A stretch of 64,000 nucleotides of DNA. It comes from Acidobacteriaceae bacterium. Its GTDB lineage: Bacteria > Acidobacteriota > Terriglobia > Terriglobales > Acidobacteriaceae. Where the stretch lies: assembly GCA_027449965.1 (NCBI GenBank), contig DAIDKP010000026.1, positions 248,001 through 312,000 of the forward strand. The letters run 5' to 3'. Position numbers and translations under genes: made by a program. Below, piece by piece: positions 1-8,083 of the stretch. Numbering within the stretch: position 1 is the first letter of the stretch; each line of letters opens with the position of its first letter. The notes under the pieces were generated by a model. The model saw nothing but the letters and a program-made list of their open reading frames with translations, was not told the DNA's origin and ran no database searches.

Positions 1-129
1 TTTGCCGGGTGTGACGCCACCAACAACCTGGGTACCGTATTCGGCAGCGCCTTTGGCGTGGAAGGTGCCTTCCTTGCCGGTGATGCCCTGGACGATGAGA
101 CGGGTGTTTTTATCGACGAGTACAGACAT
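1..129 (-). CDS. sucD: succinyl-CoA synthetase alpha subunit, N-terminal part
   Basis: Alpha subunit of succinyl-CoA ligase, which with SucC interconverts succinyl-CoA and succinate with nucleotide phosphorylation in the TCA cycle. Only the first 43 codons are in the window; the gene runs off the left edge. The visible N-terminus begins [20 protein letters not shown], and the QGITGKEG stretch is the start of the CoA-binding Rossmann domain typical of SucD. The ATG lies 1 base after the TGA of sucC on the same strand, so the two subunits are almost certainly cotranscribed and translationally coupled, the usual sucCD order. Confidence 0.93.
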   Translation of the reverse strand, partial: MSVLVDKNTRLIVQGITGKEGTFHAKGAAEYGTQVVGGVTPGK

Positions 130-130
130 T

Positions 131-1309
131 TCAGGCCCCCGCTTTCGCAGCCGCAACGACGAGATCGGCGGCTTCTTTCATGGTTGCTCCTACCTGGAAG
201 TTCAAGCCGGATTCCTGGAGAATCTTGCGGCCCTCTTCGACGTTGGTGCCTTCCAGTCGCAGGACGATGGGAATGGTGACGCTGAGCTTGCGCGCGGCGG
301 CGACGACGCCGGTAGCGAGGCGATCGACGCGCAGGATGCCGCCGAAGATGTTGATGAAGATGGCCTTGACGTTCTTGTCGGAGAGCAGGATTTCAAAGGC
401 GTGCTCGATCTGCTCCTGGGTGGCTCCGCCGCCCACGTCGAGGAAGTTGGCCGGGCTGCCGCCTGCGTACTGGATGATGTCCATGGTGGCCATGGCCAGG
501 CCGGCACCGTTGACCATGCAGGCAATCGAACCGTCGAGCTTGATGTAGTTGAGCGAGTACTTGCTGGCTTCCACTTCAAGCGGATCTTCCTCGGCCACGT
601 CACGCAGTGCCTTCACCTCCGGATGGCGGAAAAGCGCGTTGTCATCGAAGGTCATCTTGGCGTCGAGGGCGAAGAGCTTGTCGTCCTTTGTGGTGATGAA
701 GGGGTTGATCTCGACCAGCGAAGCGTCGGACTCGACAAAAGCTTTGTAGAGGCTTTGGAAGAAGGCGACGGCCTGGTTGACCTGAGTCGGCTTGAGTCCC
801 AGCGCGAAGGCCAGCTTGCGGCCCTGATAGGCTCCAAGACCGATGGCCGGGTCGATGACTTCCTTGATGATGGCATTGGGATCTTTTGCTGCGACCTCCT
901 CGATCTCCATCCCGCCTGCCTGGGAGGCCATGAAGACGAACTTGCCGATGGCACGGTCAAGCACGATGCCCAGATACAGTTCGCGATCAATCGCCGCAGT
1001 CTCTTCAATGAGCAGTCGCTGCACCTTCTGCCCGGCGGGGCCGGTTTGATGCGTGACAAGCTGCATGCCGAGAATATTCTTGGCGTAGATCTCGGCGTCG
1101 GCGAGAGTGCGGGCGACCTTGACGCCGCCGCCTTTGCCACGGCCTCCGGCGTGAATCTGCGCTTTGACGACGATGCCCGTGGCTCCGTTGGCCAGCAGGG
1201 TTCTTGCAGCTTCCACTGCTTCCGGCAGCGTATTCGCCACCTCGCCTCGCGGAACGGGAACCCCGTACTTGGCGAGGATTGCCTTTGCCTGATACTCGTG
1301 TATCTTCAT
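131..1309 (-). CDS. sucC: succinyl-CoA synthetase beta subunit
   Basis: ADP/GDP-forming succinyl-CoA ligase beta subunit, cytoplasmic TCA-cycle enzyme. The product is 392 residues, normal for the family. It starts [20 protein letters not shown], the classic ATP-grasp start of SucC, and later has the glycine-rich KGGGVK segment of the ATP-grasp fold and the C-terminal ligase domain with the [12 protein letters not shown] and NIFGGI signatures. The open frame extends upstream to 1423, but the family N-terminus fixes the ATG at 1307-1309. It is followed directly by sucD. Confidence 0.96.
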   Translation of the reverse strand: MKIHEYQAKAILAKYGVPVPRGEVANTLPEAVEAARTLLANGATGIVVKAQIHAGGRGKGGGVKVARTLADAEIYAKNILGMQLVTHQTGPAGQKVQRLLIEETAAIDRELYLGIVLDRAIGKFVFMASQAGGMEIEEVAAKDPNAIIKEVIDPAIGLGAYQGRKLAFALGLKPTQVNQAVAFFQSLYKAFVESDASLVEINPFITTKDDKLFALDAKMTFDDNALFRHPEVKALRDVAEEDPLEVEASKYSLNYIKLDGSIACMVNGAGLAMATMDIIQYAGGSPANFLDVGGGATQEQIEHAFEILLSDKNVKAIFINIFGGILRVDRLATGVVAAARKLSVTIPIVLRLEGTNVEEGRKILQESGLNFQVGATMKEAADLVVAAAKAGA

Positions 1310-1546
1310 AAATGCTGAGATGCGCTCTCTTGCGGCAGGGAAGATTCCGCTGTTCGAGAAGGTTTCGGAGTATGGTACGGAGTTCCGAGGCTTCGGAGCG
1401 GTGCGCGCCTGTCGCGACTTCATCGTATCGGACGAGGCGAGCGCGGAGCAAACGCGCGTCCCGCGCGGGTTGATGTTGTGAGTCCAGGCTGGAGCAGGCG
1501 GTTGTCAACGCAGCGGGATGCTGCAAAGGGGATAACGATTGTGTCG

Positions 1547-2602
1547 ATGGTGAAGGATTTGCTGAAGCCGGTGGCCGAGGATGGCGCGGCGCTGACGCGA
1601 GAGCAGGCGCGAGCTGCGCTGGTGGAGATGCTGGAGGGTCGCGCTTCAGAACTGGAAGCAGGCGCGCTGCTGACCTCGCTGGCCACACGCGGCGAACTGG
1701 CTCCCGAGCTGGCCGGATTTGTCGAGGAGATGCGTGCGCGCGCGACCGAGATTCCGCTCACCGAAGATGAGCGTCAGCAACTGGTGGATACCTGCGGCAC
1801 GGGCGGGGGTGGTCCGCAGACATTCAACATTTCGACGGGCGCGGCGCTGGTGGCTGCGGCTGCCGGGGCGCGCGTGGCCAAGCACGGCAATCGCGCTGTG
1901 ACCTCGCGCTGTGGCTCGGCAGATGTGCTGGAGGCGTTGGGCGTTCCGATTACGCTGGAGCCGAAGCTGGCCGCGGAGTGCCTGCGCGAGACGGGATTTG
2001 TCTTTCTTCATGCGCCGATGCTGCATCCGGCGATGAAGGCTGTTTCCGGATTGCGCGGGGCACTTGGATTTCGGACGATTTTCAATCTCTGCGGTCCGCT
2101 CACCAATCCCGCCGGAGCGCGGACGCAGGTGATCGGCGTGCTCGCTCCGAGCCGGGCGCTGCTGGTGGCGAGGACGCTGTTGGAACTGAAGACCACGCGC
2201 CATGCCTTCGTGGTGCACGGCACAGACGGGCTGGATGAGCTGACGACGACCGGCGAGTCGGTGACGGTGCGCGTGGAGCCGGGTGCGGATCCGGCGATGA
2301 AAGCGGCAAAGGTGACGCCGGAGATGGCTGGCCTTCATCGCGCGAGCCTGGAGGATTTGTCCGGCGGCGACGCTGGGGCAAATGCAGCGATTCTCTACGA
2401 TATTCTGACTGGAATCGGCGGTCCGCGGCGGGATATCGTCCTTCTGAACGCGGCTGCGGCATTGGTTGCCTGTGGAGTTGCCGGCAGCCTTCGCGAGGGC
2501 GTGGAGCGCGGCGCGGAGGCGATTGAGTCAGGGCAGGCGGCGGCGACGCTGGCGCGACTGAGACACTTTGGCCAGCAATGGGCCAACCGCGGGCAGGCAT
2601 AG
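1547..2602 (+). CDS. trpD: anthranilate phosphoribosyltransferase
   Basis: Transfers phosphoribose from PRPP to anthranilate, the second step of tryptophan synthesis. The 351-residue product has the N-terminal helical domain (about residues 1-75) and the phosphoribosyltransferase domain with the DTCGTGGGG and KHGNR motifs that bind PRPP and the SCGSAD-like loop (here SRCGSAD). Start is uncertain: GTG at 1541 lies 9 bases after an AGGGG Shine-Dalgarno, ATG at 1547 lies 15 bases after it, and a GTG at 1478 is also open. The next gene is trpS, so two tryptophan-related genes are adjacent, but no other trp biosynthesis gene is present here. Confidence 0.94.
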   Translation: MVKDLLKPVAEDGAALTREQARAALVEMLEGRASELEAGALLTSLATRGELAPELAGFVEEMRARATEIPLTEDERQQLVDTCGTGGGGPQTFNISTGAALVAAAAGARVAKHGNRAVTSRCGSADVLEALGVPITLEPKLAAECLRETGFVFLHAPMLHPAMKAVSGLRGALGFRTIFNLCGPLTNPAGARTQVIGVLAPSRALLVARTLLELKTTRHAFVVHGTDGLDELTTTGESVTVRVEPGADPAMKAAKVTPEMAGLHRASLEDLSGGDAGANAAILYDILTGIGGPRRDIVLLNAAAALVACGVAGSLREGVERGAEAIESGQAAATLARLRHFGQQWANRGQA

Positions 2603-2668
2603 ACGCGGAGCCAATCGCGGATAAAATAGCCATAAGGATCAGAATTGACGACCAAGAGTGAAGGAACG

Positions 2669-3721
2669 ATGACGGGATTGAACCGCCCTCGCGTGTTGAG
2701 TGGCATGCGCCCAACCGGCAGACTGCACCTGGGCAACTTTATGGGTGCTCTGGCCAACTGGGTTAAGCTTCAGGATGGCTACGAGTGCTATTTCTTCATC
2801 GCCGACTATCACGCGCTGACCACCGACTACGCCAATACCGAGAATCTGGTTCGCAACACCGAAGAGGTTGCGCTCGATTGGCTTGGTGCGGGACTTGATC
2901 CGGAGCGGTGTGTGCTTTTTCTGCAGAGTGCGGTGCCGCAGCACGCGGACCTGCATCTGCGCTTCAGCATGATTACTCCGGTGAGCTGGCTGGAGCGCGT
3001 GCCAACCTATAAAGAACAACAGGAAAACCTGACCGAGAAAGACCTGAGCACATACGGATTTCTGGGCTATCCGTTGCTGCAGGCAGCAGACATTCTGCTC
3101 TATCAGCCGAAGTTTGTGCCCGTGGGGCAGGACCAGGTGGTGCATGTCGAGCTGACACGCGAGATTGCCAGGAGATTCAACCAGTTTTACAAGCTTGGCG
3201 AGCGCGAGGTGTTGCCGGAGCCGCAGGTGCTGCTGACGCCGTCTCCCAAGCTGCCGGGCACCGACGGACGGAAGATGTCGAAAAGCTACGGAAACACGAT
3301 CGAGTTGACCGACACGGAAGCGACCGTGCGGCAGAAGCTGAAGACCATGGTCACCGACCCTGCGCGTGTGCGCAGGACGGACGCCGGCGATCCGGACCTT
3401 TGCCCGGTGGGCGATCTGCACAAGGTCTTCTCCGCACCCGAGCGGATGCAGCAGGTCTATGCGGGCTGCCGCTCGGCGGGTATTGGCTGCATCGAGTGCA
3501 AGGGATGGGCTGCGGACTCGCTGGTGCAGATTCTGGCGCCTATTCAGGAGCGGCGAGCATCCTTCACGGCTTCACAGGCGATGGAGGTGCTGCGCGCAGG
3601 CTCTGTGCGCGCGCGGCAGCGTGCTGAGGCTACGATGAGCGAAGTGGACGAGGCGATGCGCATGCCGAAGCTCGCTGAGCAGAGCGTGCCGCAAACGGTG
3701 GCTGCGGGAGTGGCGCAGTGA
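2669..3721 (+). CDS. trpS: tryptophanyl-tRNA synthetase
   Basis: Class I aminoacyl-tRNA synthetase charging tRNA-Trp. The 350-residue product carries the HIGH-type motif as PTGRLHLGN near residue 17 and the KMSKS loop as GRKMSKSYGN in the second half, both intact. The ATG at 2669 is preceded by GAAGGA; a TTG at 2645 in the same frame is also preceded by AAGGA, so the product could be eight residues longer. The TGA overlaps the GTG start of scpA by four bases (GTGA at 3718-3721), indicating translational coupling in a trpS-scpA operon. Confidence 0.96.
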   Translation: MTGLNRPRVLSGMRPTGRLHLGNFMGALANWVKLQDGYECYFFIADYHALTTDYANTENLVRNTEEVALDWLGAGLDPERCVLFLQSAVPQHADLHLRFSMITPVSWLERVPTYKEQQENLTEKDLSTYGFLGYPLLQAADILLYQPKFVPVGQDQVVHVELTREIARRFNQFYKLGEREVLPEPQVLLTPSPKLPGTDGRKMSKSYGNTIELTDTEATVRQKLKTMVTDPARVRRTDAGDPDLCPVGDLHKVFSAPERMQQVYAGCRSAGIGCIECKGWAADSLVQILAPIQERRASFTASQAMEVLRAGSVRARQRAEATMSEVDEAMRMPKLAEQSVPQTVAAGVAQ

Positions 3722-4608
3722 GCGGCGATCCGGTGCTGGCTTTTCCAGAGCCGCCGGGCGGCCACGCCGGTGCTCAGGCCGAACAGGCAAAGAAGCCGGA
3801 GTCCGGTGCGCGCTCGAAGCCGTCGGCCAATGAGTTTCCGTTTTCGGTCACCGTGGGCAGGGTCTATGACGGACCGATGGACCTGCTGCTGGATTTGATT
3901 CGCAAGCAGGATATCGATATCTACGACATTCCCATTGCGCGGATTACCGAGCAGTTCCTCGGCTATGTGGAGCACCTGCGCGCAACCGATGTGGACGTTG
4001 CGGGCGAGTTTATTTATATGGCGTCGCTCCTGATTCACATTAAAAGCCGGATGCTGCTGCCGCGGATGGCCGCCGGAGCCGACGATACATCCGGAGAAGA
4101 TCCTCGGCGCGAGCTGGTGGAGCGGCTGCTGGAGCACGAGCGTTTCAAGAACGCCGCACAGATGTTGCAACAGAAGCAGATGCTGGAGGCAGCAACCTGG
4201 ACAAATCCGGGGATGCGCGAGTTCCGCGAAGTGGCCGAAGAAGATCGCGAGATTGCCGCAGACACGGTAGACCTGGTGCGGGTCTTTCGCGATGTGCTGG
4301 ATCGTCTGAAGCAGCGCCCCGTGCTGAATATTGAAGAAGACAGCGTCACCGTGCGGCAGATGATGGAGTTTCTGGGGCGGCGGCTGAGTCTGGAAGACCG
4401 GCCGGTTTCGTTGCGACGTTTGCTGGCGCAGACCCGCTCGGAACGCGCGTTGATTGCCACCTTTCTGGCGCTGCTGGAGATGGTGCGGATGCAGGCGGTC
4501 CTGCTGCTGCAGAAACAGGTTTTTGGCGACATTCTGATTAAAAAACACACAGGGTTTGAGGCAGCAATGAACGAAGCGGCCAGGAGCGGCTCCGACGACT
4601 GGCGCTGA
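3718..4608 (+). CDS. scpA: segregation and condensation protein A
   Basis: Kleisin subunit of the SMC-ScpAB condensin that compacts and segregates the chromosome. The product is 296 residues. After about 40 variable residues, the conserved N-terminal kleisin region begins (FPFSVTVGRVYDGPMDLLLD, then IRKQDIDIYDIPIARITEQF), and the winged-helix C-terminal domain lies at about residues 200-290. A GTG start overlaps the trpS stop. scpB, its usual partner, is not in the window. The family match is unambiguous. Confidence 0.95.
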   Translation: MSGDPVLAFPEPPGGHAGAQAEQAKKPESGARSKPSANEFPFSVTVGRVYDGPMDLLLDLIRKQDIDIYDIPIARITEQFLGYVEHLRATDVDVAGEFIYMASLLIHIKSRMLLPRMAAGADDTSGEDPRRELVERLLEHERFKNAAQMLQQKQMLEAATWTNPGMREFREVAEEDREIAADTVDLVRVFRDVLDRLKQRPVLNIEEDSVTVRQMMEFLGRRLSLEDRPVSLRRLLAQTRSERALIATFLALLEMVRMQAVLLLQKQVFGDILIKKHTGFEAAMNEAARSGSDDWR

Positions 4609-4659
4609 GCTTCGCCGCCCGCTATGCGCGTCAGCCGACTGGTCGGCTATTCTGTCCTC

Positions 4660-5856
4660 ATGAAGATCGAAGAAATCCAGGCGGCTATCCGCGAACAGGA
4701 ACTGGATGGCTGGCTGTTCTATGACCATCATCACCGTGACCCGATTGCCGGGCGCGTGCTTGGACTGGACCCCCATGCGCACGTGACGCGCCGCTGGTAC
4801 TACTTTGTGCCGGCCAACGGTGAGCCAGAAAAACTGGTGCATCGGATTGAATCCTTTCGGCTCGACACACTGCCGGGAGTGAAGCGCGCCTACTCGTCCT
4901 GGCAGGAGCTTGAGGCGGAGCTGCAAGCGATGCTGGTTGGAGCAGAGAAGATTGCCATGCAGTATTCTCCTCGCAACGCGATTCTCTATCTCTCGATGGT
5001 GGATGCCGGAACGGTGGAGTTTCTGCGCGCACTGGGTAAGCAAATCGTCAGCTCGGCCGATCTGGTAAGTCGTTTTGAAGCGGTGCTCAGCGAGGATCAG
5101 ATGGCCTCGCACGCTGTGGCGCAGCGGGCGATTGACGAAATTCTGAAAGCTGCGTGGCAGGAGATTGGCGTGCGTGTGCGAGCGGCGGATCGCAGCGGCG
5201 GATTTACCGAATATACGATGATGCAGTGGCTGGCTGAGGCTCTGCGGCGTGAAGGGCTTGTCTGGGAAAACGGTCCCAATGTCAGCGTCGGTCCAAACAG
5301 TGCCGATTCGCACTATGAACCCACTGCGGAGCGTTCGCGAGCCATCTGCCATGGCGATTTTTTGCTGATCGATATTTGGGGGCGGCAACAGAAGCCGCTG
5401 GCCGACGGCAAACCTGCGATTCATTATGATGTCACGTGGACGGGCGTGATCGGGCGCCAGCCAACGGAACGCGAGCAGGCGGTTTTTGCCGCAGTCAGGA
5501 CAGCCCGCGATGCGGCGATCTCCGCGGTCCAGAATGCATTTTCTGCGGGTCGTGAAATTCGCGGATTTGAGGCGGATCAGGCTGCGCGCCGGGTGATTGC
5601 AGCGGCTGGTTTCGGTGAGTACTTCACCCATCGCACCGGGCATAACATCGCCGCCGAATTGCACGGAACAGGCGCTCATCTCGATGACCTTGAGACGCAC
5701 GACGAACGCCAGATTCTTCCTCGAACCTGCTTCAGCGTGGAGCCGGGCATTTATCTGCCGGACGAGTTTGGCGTACGCAGCGAGATCAATATGTTGACCG
5801 ATGCAGGCCGCGCCTGGGTGACCGGGGCGCGACAGACGGAACTGGTGCGGATTTGA
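4660..5856 (+). CDS. M24 family metallopeptidase (Xaa-Pro aminopeptidase-like)
   Basis: Predicted cytoplasmic metallo-aminopeptidase of the pita-bread fold. The 398-residue product has an N-terminal creatinase/prolidase-like domain (residues 1-150) and a C-terminal M24 catalytic domain. All five expected metal ligands can be seen: Asp in LLIDIWG, Asp in YDVTWTG, His in GHNIAAE, Glu in FSVEPGIY and Glu in VRSEIN. I placed the start at the ATG at 4660 because the family N-terminus begins MKIEEIQAAI; an in-frame ATG at 4624 is possible. The stop overlaps the TTG start of the next gene, so the pair is probably an operon. Confidence 0.9.
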   Translation: MKIEEIQAAIREQELDGWLFYDHHHRDPIAGRVLGLDPHAHVTRRWYYFVPANGEPEKLVHRIESFRLDTLPGVKRAYSSWQELEAELQAMLVGAEKIAMQYSPRNAILYLSMVDAGTVEFLRALGKQIVSSADLVSRFEAVLSEDQMASHAVAQRAIDEILKAAWQEIGVRVRAADRSGGFTEYTMMQWLAEALRREGLVWENGPNVSVGPNSADSHYEPTAERSRAICHGDFLLIDIWGRQQKPLADGKPAIHYDVTWTGVIGRQPTEREQAVFAAVRTARDAAISAVQNAFSAGREIRGFEADQAARRVIAAAGFGEYFTHRTGHNIAAELHGTGAHLDDLETHDERQILPRTCFSVEPGIYLPDEFGVRSEINMLTDAGRAWVTGARQTELVRI

Positions 5857-6275
5857 GCGCTTTCCAGAAAGAGAATATATCGCGTTCCCGGCGCAATCTT
5901 TGGGTGCTGGCGGTGGTCCTGTGCGTCTTTCCAGCTCTGATTCTTGGCGCGTTGCAATGGTTCATGAGCAGTGCGCGGAAACAGGCCGCGGCTGATCCGG
6001 CGATCTTTGCCGCGCAGAGTTCCACTGTCGTGGTGGCGCGGCTGGGTACGCCGATTGTTCCCGCCTGGCCGATTCAAGGCTGGGCGCACTCGCAAAAAGG
6101 GAACGGTGCAGCGCGACTGACCATCGGGCTGAGTGGGCCAAAAGAACGAGGTACGCTGACCGAGGTTGCCCGGCAGCAGGCCAGCCAATGGCGCGTCTGC
6201 CAGCTTGAATTTTCTGACGAGAGTGGCTCGCCGATCCAACTGATCTCCGATCGCAGCCGCCATTGCACACCGTAA
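5853..6275 (+). CDS. Coa1-like single-pass membrane protein
   Basis: A 140-residue protein with a basic N-terminus, one transmembrane helix (about residues 16-38) and a C-terminal domain of about 90 residues. The pattern of that domain (LGTPIVPAWPIQGW, then RLTIGLSGPKERGTLTEVA and a terminal SQWRVCQLEF) resembles the Coa1/Tim21 family, known in mitochondria as a cytochrome oxidase assembly factor. The role of bacterial homologues is not established, and no oxidase gene is nearby. The TTG start overlaps the preceding TGA (TTGA), implying coupling to the M24 peptidase. Family call is by pattern recognition. Confidence 0.65.
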   Translation: MSAFQKENISRSRRNLWVLAVVLCVFPALILGALQWFMSSARKQAAADPAIFAAQSSTVVVARLGTPIVPAWPIQGWAHSQKGNGAARLTIGLSGPKERGTLTEVARQQASQWRVCQLEFSDESGSPIQLISDRSRHCTP

Positions 6276-6647
6276 GCGCGCACAGCAGGCCAGAGCAGCT
6301 TCGCTCTCGCTGAATCGCCGCGTATCGTGGTATGCTCCAGCCATACCCCACAATGGGCGGATCCCACAATGGGCTGATACGAGGTGCGGCTTGATCCAGA
6401 GATTTGTCATGAGGAGCGAAGATACCGCAGCCGAAGCGCTGTTGCCGCGCCCATGCCAGAGCCGCCCCAATCTCTTCTCCGGTGATTAACCTGCTCCTGT
6501 TTAGCTGATTCCAGCGCGGGCCGTCAGTCGCTCGTGTCGCGTTTGCCCGCGTCTCGATTGAGCAAAGTTCTTGTGATGCATCCGAAAAGGACGCGTCGCA
6601 AGGCTGGGCAAAGCCACAACCAGACACACCAGGATACGGAGAGGGAT
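6276..6647. other. intergenic region, no supported gene
   Basis: A 372-base gap between the Coa1-like gene and the aminotransferase. I see no convincing reading frame or RNA gene. The only structure is a pair of adjacent 16-base direct repeats at 6347-6378. The promoter of the aminotransferase presumably lies here, but I cannot pick out convincing hexamers. Confidence 0.5.
6347..6378. repeat. 16-bp tandem direct repeat, two copies
   Basis: Two adjacent copies of CCCACAATGGGCKGAT (6347-6362 and 6363-6378) with a single G/T difference. It lies in the gap upstream of the aminotransferase. Function is unknown; it resembles in size the other 14-16 bp tandem repeats in the gaps of this window. Confidence 0.8.
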
Positions 6648-8018
6648 ATGGATCGCCAGGCATTGCATGTGGCCTATGGGCCAAAGTTGAAGGGAAATCT
6701 GCCGGGACCGAAGGCAGCAGCCGTCGTCGCGCGGGACGAGGCGCTGATGTCGCCCAGCTACACGCGCGGGTATCCGCTGGTGGCCAGGCGCGGTCGCGGG
6801 CTGCGCATTGAGGATGTGGACGGAAATGAATTTCTGGACTTCGCTGCCGGAATTGCAGTGACTTCGACCGGACACTGCCATCCCGAGGTGGTGGCGGCGA
6901 TTCAAAAGCAGGCCGGTGAGCTGCTTCATCTGTCGGGCACGGATTTTTATTACGAACTGATGCCGCAGTTTGCCGAGCGGCTTTCGGCGATTGCTCCCAT
7001 GAAGGGGCCGCATCGGTTCTATTTTGGCAACTCCGGCGCAGAGGCGCTGGAGTGCGCGCTGAAGCTTGCACGGTACCACACCAAACGACAGCAGGTCATC
7101 GCGTTTTACGGAGCGTTTCATGGGCGAACGATGGGCGCGCTCAGCCTGACGGCCTCCAAGCCGCAGCAGAAGCGGCGGTTTGCGCCTCTGGTGCCGGGCG
7201 TGACGCATGTGCGGTATCCGTATACGTATCGCGGCTGCTCAGGTGGTCCGCAGGCCGAAGAAGCCTTCGCACTGGGCTGCGCGCGCTTCATCGAAGAGAA
7301 GCTCTTCAAGACCGTGCTCGCACCGGAAGAGGTAGCAGCGATCTTTGTCGAGCCGATTCAGGGCGAAGGCGGTTATGTAGTTGCACCGACCGTCTTCATG
7401 CAGGAACTGCGAGCCATCTGCGATCGGCACGGAATTCTGCTGGTGGCCGACGAGGTGCAGTCCGGCGCGGGACGCACGGGGAAGTGGTGGGCCATCCAGC
7501 ATACTGGCGTAGAGCCGGATATCGTCTGCTCCGCGAAGGGAATTGCCTCGGGAATGCCGCTCAGCGTCTGCATGGCCAAGGCTGAGGTCATGGACTGGGT
7601 ACCCGGTTCCCACGCCTCCACCTTTGGAGGCAACCCGGTGGCCATAGCAGCCGCTTTAGCGACGATGGATATTCTTGAGCGCGAAGCGATTCCCAACGCC
7701 GCCAAGGTTGGCGAGGAGATTCTCGCACGGCTTGAAGGCTGGAAGCAGACGCATCGCAGCGTCGGCGATGTGCGTGGACGCGGGCTGATGATCGGGCTGG
7801 AACTGGTGGCCGACAAGCAGACGCGCGAAGCCGCGCCCAAGCTGCGCAATCGCGTGGAAGAGCTGTGCTTTGAAAAAGGACTGCTCATCCTGGGCTGCGG
7901 CGAAACCTCGATCCGGCTTTGTCCTCCGCTGATTGTCAGCAGTGAAGAGGCCATTGTTGCGCTGGACATTCTGGAAGAGGCGCTCAGCGAAGCCGAGGCA
8001 GAGATACTCGGGCGATAG
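6648..8018 (+). CDS. class III pyridoxal-phosphate aminotransferase (4-aminobutyrate/acetylornithine type)
   Basis: Cytoplasmic PLP-dependent omega-aminotransferase of 456 residues. The family signature LLVADEVQSGAGRTGKWW is followed by the segment carrying the Schiff-base lysine (SAKGIASGMP); the phosphate-binding GNSGAEALE and the FYGAFHGRT segment that stacks on the cofactor are also intact. Length and the LVARGRG-like N-terminal domain favour a GabT-like enzyme over ArgD, but the true amino donor cannot be read from sequence. The ATG at 6648 has a GGAG six bases upstream; upstream in-frame starts give a low-complexity leader. It is the last gene before the flagellar cluster. Confidence 0.9.
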   Translation: MDRQALHVAYGPKLKGNLPGPKAAAVVARDEALMSPSYTRGYPLVARRGRGLRIEDVDGNEFLDFAAGIAVTSTGHCHPEVVAAIQKQAGELLHLSGTDFYYELMPQFAERLSAIAPMKGPHRFYFGNSGAEALECALKLARYHTKRQQVIAFYGAFHGRTMGALSLTASKPQQKRRFAPLVPGVTHVRYPYTYRGCSGGPQAEEAFALGCARFIEEKLFKTVLAPEEVAAIFVEPIQGEGGYVVAPTVFMQELRAICDRHGILLVADEVQSGAGRTGKWWAIQHTGVEPDIVCSAKGIASGMPLSVCMAKAEVMDWVPGSHASTFGGNPVAIAAALATMDILEREAIPNAAKVGEEILARLEGWKQTHRSVGDVRGRGLMIGLELVADKQTREAAPKLRNRVEELCFEKGLLILGCGETSIRLCPPLIVSSEEAIVALDILEEALSEAEAEILGR

Positions 8019-8083
8019 CATCAGCGTCGCTTTCCTGCGTGGGAAGTTTTCAATGAATCTTCCCTTAATGGTTCCCCGTGCAG

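Noticed and set aside
131-1318. Plus-strand open frame of 438 codons opposite sucC
   Set aside because: Shadow of sucC, which has an unambiguous family match.
3544-5700. Minus-strand open frame of about 718 codons across scpA and the M24 peptidase gene
   Set aside because: Antisense to two well-supported genes; its translation is rich in His, Arg and Gln and matches no family. It is an effect of high GC.
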